This document shows positions 1-6,900 of a stretch of 36,056 bases of DNA, in pieces; position 1 is the stretch's first letter, and each line of letters opens with the position of its first letter. This stretch comes from Provencibacterium sp. (GTDB lineage: Bacteria > Bacillota > Clostridia > Oscillospirales > Ruminococcaceae). Made by a program: the position numbers and the translations under genes. The notes beneath the pieces were generated by a model. That model did not search any database. It saw only the letters and a program-made list of their open reading frames with translations, and had not been told where the DNA came from. The stretch lies in NCBI GenBank assembly GCA_022792175.1, contig JAAWAN010000041.1, positions 1 to 36,056 of the forward strand. The letters are read 5' to 3'.

Positions 1-142
1 AGCGAGATGAGCGTTTCGGTGCCCACAACGCCCGGAATCATCTGAATCTTGTTGTTCAGCAGATCCATCAGGTGCTCGTTGTCGCGTGCGTAGAGTTTCA
101 GAAGCAGAGTGTACGGACCCGTCGTGAAGTCATCGGGGCAAA
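1..142 (-). pseudogene. C-terminal (RAM domain) fragment of an Lrp/AsnC-family regulator
   Basis: Read on the minus strand, the frame runs from about base 140 off the left edge of the window and contains TGPYTLLLKLYARDNEHLMD, then an NNKIQMIPGV stretch and TETLIS. This is the ligand-binding, oligomerising RAM domain of feast/famine (Lrp/AsnC) regulators. The DNA-binding N-terminal half is missing, because unrelated recombinase sequence begins at about base 143. The true C-terminus lies outside the window. The wording resembles Lrp proteins of gut Bacteroidota more than those I associate with Clostridia, but that impression comes from memory. It may be a gene broken by an insertion, or the chimeric end of an assembled contig. 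Confidence 0.6.
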
Positions 143-355
143 GTGATCTATAACAGAAAAGCCGCGCAGAAGCAAATCCTTGAATCCTACGCCAAACAGA
201 ACGGCTTTACAAATCTGAAATGGTACACAGACGCCAGATTCTCCGGGGCAAATTTCCAAAGACCCGGCTTCCAGTCCATGCTTGCCGACATTGAAGCGGG
301 GCTTGTTGGTACAATCATAGTCAAGGATATGTCACGGTTAGGAGGATATGCCTGA
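143..355 (+). pseudogene. Remnant of a large serine recombinase (TnpX/TndX-like)
   Basis: The frame encodes about 70 residues with QKQILESYAKQNGF, a DARFSGANFQRPGF segment and GTIIVKDMSRLG. These are the second half of the resolvase catalytic domain in large serine recombinases of Tn4451/Tn5397-type elements. The N-terminal part with the catalytic serine is absent. The reading frame stops just after SRLG, where intact relatives continue with RDYLxVG and several hundred more residues. It is therefore a scar of a mobile element, not a working enzyme. The GTG at 143 is only the first possible start after an upstream stop and has no convincing ribosome binding site. Confidence 0.75.
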
Positions 356-385
356 AAGCTATGGAAATGGATAAGTAATAAGTAT

Positions 386-414
386 TTGATATTTTTTCCT
401 TGCTGCTTTATAAT
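386..414 (+). promoter_or_regulatory. Sigma-A-type promoter for the aldo/keto reductase gene
   Basis: TTGATA at 386-391 and TATAAT at 409-414 are separated by 17 bases, with a T-tract in the spacer. Transcription would begin near 421, giving a leader of about 125 bases. Confidence 0.7.
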
Positions 415-421
415 ATTTTTC

Positions 422-450
422 AAAGGATAAAGCATTTGGTGCTTTATCTT
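422..450 (+). other. Hairpin at the 5' end of the predicted leader
   Basis: The arms AAGGATAAAGCA and TGCTTTATCTT pair with one bulged G around a TTTGG loop. The hairpin lies right at the predicted transcription start and has no T-run after it. It could protect the 5' end or be left over from the degraded element. Confidence 0.4.
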
Positions 451-545
451 CAGGCCCACTGTTTTGAAAAATGGTTAGCGAAGAGAGCTGCTTTTTGAAG
501 CTGCAGGGCTGTTCGGAACGATTATTTTAAAAAGGGGAATGCGCA

Positions 546-1676
546 GTGACTTACAGGCAGTTCGGCGAGCTTTCGCTCTCCGCCTTGGGAATGGGCGCCA
601 TGCGTCTGCCGACGGCGGAGGGGAAGATTGATGAGAAAAAGACCTGCGAAATGGTGGCCTATGCGATGGAACACGGTATCAACTATTATGATACGGCCTG
701 GGGCTATCATGATGGGCAGTCGGAGGTGGTTTTGGGAAAGGCGCTCAGCGGCTATTCCCGGGAGAGCTTCTATCTGGCCGATAAATTCCCGGGCTATGAC
801 CTCTCCAATATGGATAAGGCAGAGGAGATTTTCGAGGAGCAGCTGAAGCGGTGCGGCGTCGGTTATTTTGATTTTTATCTGTTTCACAATGTCTGCGAGA
901 TGAATATTGATGCCTATCTGGATGAAAAATACGGGATTTTCGATTATCTTGTAAAGCAGAAGCGGGCGGGGCGCATCCGCCATCTTGGCTTTTCTGCGCA
1001 TGGCAGCTATGACGTTATCGAGCGCTTTTTAAAGGCCTATGGCGCACAGATGGAGTTTGGCCAGCTGCAGCTCAACTGGCTGGACTGGTCGTTTCAGGGA
1101 GCGAAGGAGAAGGTGCAGCTGCTGGAAAAATATCATCTTCCGGTTTGGGTGATGGAGCCGCTACGCGGCGGCAAACTGGCAGCACTTTCGGCGCAGGAGG
1201 AAAAGCGGCTGCAGGCGCTGCGCCCGCAGGAGAAAATTCCGGCCTGGTCCTTCCGGTTTTTGCAGTCTCTCCCGCAGGTCACGCTGACCCTCTCCGGCAT
1301 GTCTGACCTGCAGCAGCTGAAGGAAAATATCGCGACCTTTTCTGAAGAAAAGCCGCTGGACCCGCAGGAGATGGCGGTGCTGTTAAAGACGGGCGCAGAG
1401 ATGGTCGATAAAATCGCCCTGCCCTGCACGGCCTGCCGCTACTGCACCAGTCATTGCCCGCAGGGGCTGGATATCCCTGAGTTGCTCAAGCTGTATAACG
1501 AGCATGCCTTTACTGGCGGTGGGTTTATCGCGCCGATGGCGCTCATGGCCCTGCCGCCGGAGAAGCAGCCCGGTGTCTGCATCGGCTGCAAAAGCTGCGA
1601 AGCAGTCTGTCCGCAGCAGATTTCCGTTTCCCGGGCAATGGCCGATTTTGCTGGCAGGCTGCGCGCAAGTTCTTAA
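546..1676 (+). CDS. Aldo/keto reductase with C-terminal double 4Fe-4S ferredoxin domain
   Basis: A cytoplasmic redox enzyme of the Fe-S-containing aldo/keto reductase family common in anaerobes. The physiological substrate is unknown. Residues 1-280 form the AKR barrel. The usual tetrad is visible as D49, Y54 (in NYYDTAWGYHDGQSE), K80 and H114. The tail carries two cysteine clusters, CTACRYCTSHCP (C294, C297, C300, C304) and CIGCKSCEAVCP (C345, C348, C351, C355), expected to hold two 4Fe-4S clusters and to let ferredoxin-type carriers supply electrons. The length of 376 residues is normal. The start is GTG at 546, chosen because an AGGGGAA ribosome binding site sits just upstream. It has its own promoter and ends at a terminator shared with the convergent HAD gene. 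Confidence 0.9.
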   Translation: MTYRQFGELSLSALGMGAMRLPTAEGKIDEKKTCEMVAYAMEHGINYYDTAWGYHDGQSEVVLGKALSGYSRESFYLADKFPGYDLSNMDKAEEIFEEQLKRCGVGYFDFYLFHNVCEMNIDAYLDEKYGIFDYLVKQKRAGRIRHLGFSAHGSYDVIERFLKAYGAQMEFGQLQLNWLDWSFQGAKEKVQLLEKYHLPVWVMEPLRGGKLAALSAQEEKRLQALRPQEKIPAWSFRFLQSLPQVTLTLSGMSDLQQLKENIATFSEEKPLDPQEMAVLLKTGAEMVDKIALPCTACRYCTSHCPQGLDIPELLKLYNEHAFTGGGFIAPMALMALPPEKQPGVCIGCKSCEAVCPQQISVSRAMADFAGRLRASS

Positions 1677-1710
1677 TTCTGTTTTTATCCCGACTCCCTC
1701 CTTATTATAA

Positions 1711-1760
1711 AAGAGAGCGACTGCTCTGCGGTTTTGCAGAAGCGGCCGTTCTCCTTTTTA
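1711..1760. terminator. Bidirectional intrinsic terminator
   Basis: An imperfect stem (1713-1753) with a TCTGC/GCAGA core lies between two convergent genes. On the plus strand it is followed by CTTTTTA (1754-1760), and on the minus strand by TTTTATAAT. It can therefore serve the aldo/keto reductase and the HAD gene. Confidence 0.65.
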
Positions 1761-1772
1761 TGTTTGGACTTT

Positions 1773-2591
1773 TTATCCGGCGTGCTCTGCGAGCCAGAGG
1801 GCAACGCCATCCTCATCGTTGCTGGCGATAACGCCGCTGGCAGCTGCCCTGAGCGCGGGAACGGCGTTTGACACGGCATAGGAGGCATCTGCCTCTTCGA
1901 ACAGGGGCAGATCGTTGATAGCGTCACCAAAGCAGACGAGCCTCTCGCATCCCCACAGCTGCCTGAGCTTTCTGGCTGCCCGCGCCTTGGTGGCCTTCTG
2001 CGGCATGATTTCCAGCCAGTATTCCGGCCGGTAGAGCTCCTGCTGCAGCGTGCAGCGGTAACAGCCCTCTGCCAGAAGGGCCTCATAGGCGGGCAGCAGC
2101 TCCTCTCTTGTTCCGATGCAGGTATAGTAAAACGGCTGCCCGGCATAGAGCGTTTTTGGCGAAGAGAGGGGATGCAGGCGCGGGTCGTTTTTACGAAGGC
2201 TGAGGTAGCGCCGAATGCCCTCGTTTTCATAGCCTGTCTGCCAGGACACCCGTTCCGCCCCTCCGGCAAAGGAGTAGACCAGTGGATGCAGCGAAAAGCG
2301 TTCAAACAGCGCCTGCGCATGACGGCGCTGCTCCTCGGTAAAGGGAACAGAATCGAGAATCTCTCCTGAATCCGCCCGCATGATAAACGCGCCGTTATAA
2401 ACGATGACCGGCAGCCGGGCCGAGAGCCCGGCCGTCACCCTGCGAGCGGAGACGAGCGAGCGTGCTGTCGCGTAGGTAAAGTGCATCCCTTTTTCGATCA
2501 GGCCGTTTAAAATGGCGAGGGTGCGGAGGCTGAGCGTATCCCGGGAATTGAGGAGAGTTCCGTCCAGATCAGAAACATAAAGGGTGGACAT
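1773..2591 (-). CDS. Cof-type HAD-IIB family hydrolase (sugar/cofactor phosphatase)
   Basis: A cytoplasmic phosphatase of the haloacid dehalogenase superfamily, subclass IIB (Cof/YbjI-like), with an alpha/beta cap domain. Motif I is DLDGT, with nucleophile D8 and D10. Motif II is T42 in TYATARS. The motif III lysine is K199 or K202, and motif IV is GDAIND (D223, D227). The 272-residue length fits the family. Members dephosphorylate sugar phosphates, PLP or flavin precursors, and the sequence does not reveal which. It is the last gene of a minus-strand run after pcrA and the YbaK gene, 75 bases below the latter, with the ATG at 2591 preceded by AGGAGG. Confidence 0.9.
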   Translation of the reverse strand: MSTLYVSDLDGTLLNSRDTLSLRTLAILNGLIEKGMHFTYATARSLVSARRVTAGLSARLPVIVYNGAFIMRADSGEILDSVPFTEEQRRHAQALFERFSLHPLVYSFAGGAERVSWQTGYENEGIRRYLSLRKNDPRLHPLSSPKTLYAGQPFYYTCIGTREELLPAYEALLAEGCYRCTLQQELYRPEYWLEIMPQKATKARAARKLRQLWGCERLVCFGDAINDLPLFEEADASYAVSNAVPALRAAASGVIASNDEDGVALWLAEHAG

Positions 2592-2666
2592 AAAAGGGAC
2601 CTCCTGTTTTATCGCTTTTAAGAAGGAATATAGGAAGCTGTGCGGCGGGGAAGCTTTGCTGCTTTT

Positions 2667-3143
2667 TCAGCCCTGCTCCCAGCCCTTGCAGACATCCACC
2701 CAGCAGCTGGCCCCGGAAAAGCGTTCAAGCTCCTCGTTTGTCAGCTCGATGGCGGAATTGGCGCTTCCGCAGGCAGGAAAAATCGTTTGAAAACGCTGCA
2801 GCGAGCGGTCCAGATAGACGCGGACCCCCTCGGGATTGCAGAACGGGCAGACGCCGCCCACCGCATGGCCGGTCAGCCGTTCGCACTCTTCGCGCGGCAC
2901 CATCGAGGCCTTGCAGCCGAACTGCGCCTTGTATTTGGCGTTATCCACCTTGGCATCCCCGGCAGCGACCACCAGAATGCAGCCCTCGCGGGTCAGAAAA
3001 GAGAGGGTTTTGGCAATGCGCGCCCCCTGCACCCCCAGCGCCGACGCAGCCAGCTCGACGGTGGCGCTTGAAACCGGGAATTCCCGAATATCCTTTCCGC
3101 GTCTGAGGGAGGAGAAATAGCTTTTTACTGCTTCTATGCTCAT
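2667..3143 (-). CDS. YbaK/EbsC-family aminoacyl-tRNA deacylase
   Basis: A small cytoplasmic editing-type protein of the YbaK/ProX superfamily. Known members hydrolyse mischarged Cys- or Ala-tRNAPro in trans. The family hallmarks are the conserved lysine in ARIAKTL (about K45) and the GHAVGGVCPF motif (residues 92-101). The length of 158 residues is standard for the stand-alone form. The start is ATG at 3143, with AAAGGA ten bases upstream. The gene lies 93 bases downstream of pcrA, with a small GCGG-CGAA-CCGC hairpin and a T-rich stretch between them, so transcription may be partly attenuated there. The exact tRNA specificity cannot be read from the sequence. Confidence 0.88.
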   Translation of the reverse strand: MSIEAVKSYFSSLRRGKDIREFPVSSATVELAASALGVQGARIAKTLSFLTREGCILVVAAGDAKVDNAKYKAQFGCKASMVPREECERLTGHAVGGVCPFCNPEGVRVYLDRSLQRFQTIFPACGSANSAIELTNEELERFSGASCWVDVCKGWEQG

Positions 3144-3236
3144 GTTTTTTACATCCTTTCTGTGACAAAGAAAGCGGTTCGCCGCCTGCAGAACGGCATT
3201 TTTGAGCGGGCCGGAGAAGGTCTGCCCGTCAGGCGC

Positions 3237-5633
3237 TCAGTCCATCTTTTTCAGCCGCGCATAGTTGGCCATCACCTTTTTGGTGCCGGCAGAGTCGAAA
3301 GCGATTTCGATAAGCCGGTCTCCGCCCATCGGCTTTACACTTAAAATGGTGCCCGACCCATAGACCGAATGCTCCACCCGGTCGCCGACGGCGAGCGCAA
3401 GCCCGGCTCCGGCCGGCTGAATCGGGCGCGCCGCAGCCGCGACGCTCCGGCTTTTGGCAGACAGCCGGCTTTCGGGAGCAGCGGAGGGCGCCGTCCGTTC
3501 GATGTGCGCGCGCGCGGCAGGGGAGAGGGTATGCCGCTGGTTTTCGACATCATTCAGCTCATAAAGGCTTTCGGGAATCTCCTTGACAAACCGGGAGATG
3601 GGGTTGCGGGAGGTGGAGCCAAAGAGCATGCGCATGGCGCTGCAGGTGATATAAAGCTCCTTGCGTGCGCGGGTAAAGGCGACATAGGCCAGCCGCCGCT
3701 CCTCTTCGAGCTGGGAGGGGTCATAGGCTGACTGGCTGCCGGGAAAAATACCCTCCTCCGTCCCCGCCAGAAAGACATGGTTAAATTCCAGCCCCTTTGC
3801 CGAGTGGACGGTCATCAGCACCACCCGGTCCTCGCTGTCGTTATAGGAATCGAGGTCGGTATACAGCGCGATCTCCTCCAGAAAGCCGGCCAGGGTGGCC
3901 TCCTCCTGCTCCTGCATATAGTGGCGCACGTTGCTTTTCAGCTCGCCGAGGTTTTCAATGCGGGTCTGTTCGGTTTCCCCCTGCGCCTGCAGCGCGCCGA
4001 GATAGCCGCTTTTTTCCAGCACCGACTCGAGAAGAAGGTCAACCGGCATTCCCGAAGCCTCGTCCTCGATAAAGCTTTCGATCATCCGGATAAAGCTTAG
4101 AATTGGGAGGGCGCGCCGGGAGAGGGCAGGGTATTCATCGGCCGTGCGCAGCACCTCGAAGAGGGAGAGCCCCAGCCCGTCGGCAATCTGCAGTGCGGCA
4201 GCGATGGTGGCGTCGCCAATTCCCCTTTTCGGTTCATTGATAATCCGCGTCAGGCGCAGGTTATCCGAAGGGTTATGGATAACACTCAGATAGGAGATGG
4301 CATCCTTAATCTCCTTGCGCTCATAAAAGCGCAGCCCGCCGATGATTTTATAGGGAATGGCGCTGCGGGTCATCTCGCGTTCGATGATGTTTGACTGTGC
4401 ATTCATCCGGTAGAGAACGGCGTGGTCGGAGAAGCGCCCGCCCGCGCGGATATTTTTGCCGATCGTTTCGCAGATAAAGCGGGCTTCGCCCTGCTCATCC
4501 CCGGCGCGGTAGACCTGCAGCTTTTCGCCGGTCTCATTCTGCGTCCAGAGGTTTTTGCCCTTGCGCTCAAGATTGTGGCCGATAACGCCGTTGGCCGCAT
4601 CGAGAATGTTTTTGGTGCTGCGGTAGTTCTGCTCGAGGCGGATGACCACGGCCCCGGGAAACTGGTCCTCAAAACTGAGGATATTTTCAATCGTTGCCCC
4701 GCGGAATTTATAGATCGACTGGTCATCGTCGCCGACAACGCAGAGGTTCTGGTGGGCGCCCGCCAGCAGGGAAATCAGCCGGTACTGCAGGCGGTTGGTA
4801 TCCTGATATTCATCCACCATAATGTAGCGGTAGCGGTTCTGGTAGTATTCGAGCACATCCGCATGCTCCTCGAGCAGCCGGACGCAGAGCAGGATGATAT
4901 CATCAAAATCGACGGCGTTGGCGCTCTTCAGCTCCTGCTGATAGCCGGCATAGACTTTAGCAGCCGTCTGCGCCAGAAAATCGTTCCCGGCCGTGCGCTG
5001 CATATCGGCGGGGGAGAGCATGGCATCCTTCGCACGGCTGATCATGCCGAGCAGGGAACGGGGCTTTACATTTTTATCGCTGATGCGCAGCAAATCCATC
5101 TGCTTTTTGATGACACGGATGGAGTCGTCGGTATCATAGATGGTAAAGCCCGAGCTGTAGCCGAGCCGGTCGATATGGCGGCGCAGGATGCGCACGCAGG
5201 CGGCATGAAAGGTGGCGGCATTTATCTCCTGCGCCTGCTCCCCCAGGCTCTGGGCAAGCCGGTCGCGCAGCTCTCCTGCGGCCTTGTTGGTAAAGGTAAT
5301 CGCCAGAATGTTCCAGGGCTTGACCGGGCGGCACCGGAGCAGGGAAACCATGTGCTCCTCATCCTCCCGTTCTCCATCCGCCCAGCGCTGTAAAAAGGCG
5401 GCATCCTCCGCAGAGAGGGAGGAGGGCCAGTCCTCGCGGGCATAGGCCTCACCGAAGCGGACAAGGTTTAAAATGCGGTTGATGAGAACGGTAGTTTTCC
5501 CGCTGCCCGCCCCGGCCAGGATGAGCACCGGACCGTTTACAGCGAAAACCGCCCGCCTCTGCATCGGGTTCATGCGGGAGAAATATTCCTCCAGAATCTT
5601 CTTTTTCAGCGGTGCATAAGGGCTTGTCTGCAT
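3237..5633 (-). CDS. pcrA: ATP-dependent 3'-5' DNA helicase PcrA/UvrD
   Basis: A superfamily 1A helicase acting in nucleotide excision repair, plasmid replication and RecA removal. Visible motifs in order: the Q motif in MNPMQRRAV (Q25), Walker A GAGSGKT (41-47), motif Ia ITFTNKAAGE, motif II VDEYQDTN, motif III GDDDQSIYKFRGA, motif IV QNYRS, motif V VHSAKGLEF and motif VI VAFTRARKELY. The C-terminus ends in the Tudor-like GDRVEHSVYGSGTI module typical of PcrA. The 798-residue length is slightly above the usual size, because the segment between motifs I and Ia carries an acidic insert of about 30 residues (around 62-95). A GGGGAGG ribosome binding site precedes the ATG at 5633. Confidence 0.95.
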   Translation of the reverse strand: MQTSPYAPLKKKILEEYFSRMNPMQRRAVFAVNGPVLILAGAGSGKTTVLINRILNLVRFGEAYAREDWPSSLSAEDAAFLQRWADGEREDEEHMVSLLRCRPVKPWNILAITFTNKAAGELRDRLAQSLGEQAQEINAATFHAACVRILRRHIDRLGYSSGFTIYDTDDSIRVIKKQMDLLRISDKNVKPRSLLGMISRAKDAMLSPADMQRTAGNDFLAQTAAKVYAGYQQELKSANAVDFDDIILLCVRLLEEHADVLEYYQNRYRYIMVDEYQDTNRLQYRLISLLAGAHQNLCVVGDDDQSIYKFRGATIENILSFEDQFPGAVVIRLEQNYRSTKNILDAANGVIGHNLERKGKNLWTQNETGEKLQVYRAGDEQGEARFICETIGKNIRAGGRFSDHAVLYRMNAQSNIIEREMTRSAIPYKIIGGLRFYERKEIKDAISYLSVIHNPSDNLRLTRIINEPKRGIGDATIAAALQIADGLGLSLFEVLRTADEYPALSRRALPILSFIRMIESFIEDEASGMPVDLLLESVLEKSGYLGALQAQGETEQTRIENLGELKSNVRHYMQEQEEATLAGFLEEIALYTDLDSYNDSEDRVVLMTVHSAKGLEFNHVFLAGTEEGIFPGSQSAYDPSQLEEERRLAYVAFTRARKELYITCSAMRMLFGSTSRNPISRFVKEIPESLYELNDVENQRHTLSPAARAHIERTAPSAAPESRLSAKSRSVAAAARPIQPAGAGLALAVGDRVEHSVYGSGTILSVKPMGGDRLIEIAFDSAGTKKVMANYARLKKMD

Positions 5634-5674
5634 CTGTGCCCGTCCTCCCCATTGATGTTATTTTCCGGCTTTTC

Positions 5675-5683
5675 ATTATAGCA
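5675..5683 (-). promoter_or_regulatory. Extended -10 promoter for pcrA
   Basis: On the minus strand the sequence reads TGCTATAAT, a perfect -10 with the extended TGn element. No good -35 lies 17 bases upstream, which fits an extended -10 promoter. Transcription would start near 5668, giving a leader of about 35 bases. Confidence 0.55.
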
Positions 5684-5963
5684 CTTTCTGGTCAAAAAGG
5701 AAAGGCGGGGAAAAGGATTCATCATGCTGCCGCCGGGCCCAGGCTTTCGCCGTTTCGCTTCTGCGGTATCGTCAGACAGGGGCCCTGGCCTGTTTATCAG
5801 GGTAGAGGACGGCAAGACCGGTGACGTTTTTTCGCCCCTCTGGGGAAGGCTTCGCCCGTTTTCGCCCTGCAGGGAAATATGGTGTTCGGCAAATGAACGC
5901 GAGGCTGAGCATCGTACCTGCAGATGCACAGCTTGCCAACTGGGCTGAAAGCCATGATAGGGG
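5684..5963. other. Gene-free stretch between pcrA and the GNAT gene
   Basis: This stretch holds no convincing gene. The best plus-strand frame is a 24-codon ORF at 5893-5967 (starting MNARLSIVPADAQL), which could be the worn N-terminus of an old gene but has no clear ribosome binding site. Self-complementary GGGCCC blocks occur near 5737 and 5780. I see nothing else I can name. Confidence 0.4.
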
Positions 5964-5993
5964 TTGAAAGCCAGGTCAGCCCTGTGTTATACT
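5964..5993 (+). promoter_or_regulatory. Sigma-A-type promoter for the GNAT gene
   Basis: TTGAAA at 5964-5969 and TATACT at 5988-5993 are separated by 18 bases. The predicted start is near 6000, leaving a leader of about 30 bases before the ATG at 6032. Confidence 0.7.
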
Positions 5994-6031
5994 TTATCCG
6001 TCAGTCACTTGAAATTTGCGGGGATGATGAT

Positions 6032-6493
6032 ATGCATATCAGAGCGGCGAACAGGAAAGATGTTGAACAGCTGAGGCATTTATATTTCGAATTGGAAACG
6101 GACGGAGTAAAATATCAGCCGGAACATTTTATCATAGGCCATCGGAGTGACGATTTTTTTAACGCCATATTTGAAAGCGATCATCAGGATATTCTTGTGG
6201 CAGATGTTGATGAAACCATTGTAGGATTTTCTCATGTTATGATATTGAAACAAAAAAATATATCCTGCCTGAAACCTCAGACCGCAGTTTATATACAGGA
6301 TATAGCGGTTTTGGAGAACGAGCGGAACAAGGGAATTGGAACCCTTCTTATAAAAGCCAGTAAGGAATATGGTAAAAAAAGAGGGGCAGATTTTATTAGA
6401 ACGCAGGTTTTTCCACAAAATATGGATGGCATAAGGTTTTATGAAAGAAATGGTTTTTGCGAAATGATGAAAACGATGGAGAGTCAGCTTTGA
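6032..6493 (+). CDS. GNAT-family N-acetyltransferase
   Basis: A soluble acetyl-CoA-dependent acetyltransferase of 153 residues. The N-terminal MHIRAANRKDVEQLRHLYFE is a typical GNAT start. The motif A region reads QDIAVLENERNKGIGTLLIK, containing the R/Q-x-x-G-x-G/A acetyl-CoA loop (NKGIGTLL), and motif B ends in IRFYERNGF. The acceptor substrate is unknown. The frame is open further upstream to 5924, but the ATG at 6032 is preferred because it lies about 30 bases after a strong promoter and starts exactly at the domain boundary. The gene is clearly more AT-rich than its neighbours and stands alone, which suggests recent acquisition. Confidence 0.85.
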   Translation: MHIRAANRKDVEQLRHLYFELETDGVKYQPEHFIIGHRSDDFFNAIFESDHQDILVADVDETIVGFSHVMILKQKNISCLKPQTAVYIQDIAVLENERNKGIGTLLIKASKEYGKKRGADFIRTQVFPQNMDGIRFYERNGFCEMMKTMESQL

Positions 6494-6900
6494 TGTTTTA
6501 ACGATAATTCTGCATCTGCTTCATAAATTTTGAAAGAGAAGAAAAACTGTGATTTTATAAGGCCTACAAGTGCCTGTTTATCGGCTGGCCTTTTAGAAGA
6601 GGCTGCCTTGGCTTCTGTTTAAAACAGGAAGATGCGGACAGCTGTGCAGGTATATAAGGCGAAATAAAGCTGGCAAAGATCCTGCATGAAAAGATTATTT
6701 GTTACACAGATGGTTGGCGGCGGCGCCTGATTGACAGGAGAGTGTTTTATCGTAGGCAGCCTATGATTACACAGCAGCCGACGGAGAAAATGCAGGATAA
6801 GGGCCTTCTGCCGCTTTTTCCTGCAGAAGCTTATCGGGCAGTTACCGCTGGCGGTAACTGCCCGATGCATATCTCATGCTTTTTCGTCCGTTTTTGGCGT
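6494..6900. other. Gene-free stretch with two adjacent hairpins
   Basis: No credible coding sequence on either strand. An arm pair CTTCTGC/GCAGAAG (6805-6829, T-rich loop) is followed immediately by a perfect 16-base inverted repeat (6833-6866). Both lie just beyond the stop of the rhamnosidase gene on the minus strand and could form its transcript end, although neither has a clear T-run on that strand. A weaker GGCC-rich hairpin with a T-run near 6560-6595 might end the GNAT transcript. Confidence 0.45.
6833..6866. repeat. Perfect 16-base inverted repeat with a 2-base centre
   Basis: ATCGGGCAGTTACCGC, then TG, then its exact reverse complement. The symmetry is unusually long and perfect for a terminator and lacks a T-run. 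Possible roles are an RNA-stabilising 3' stem or a protein binding site. Confidence 0.75.
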
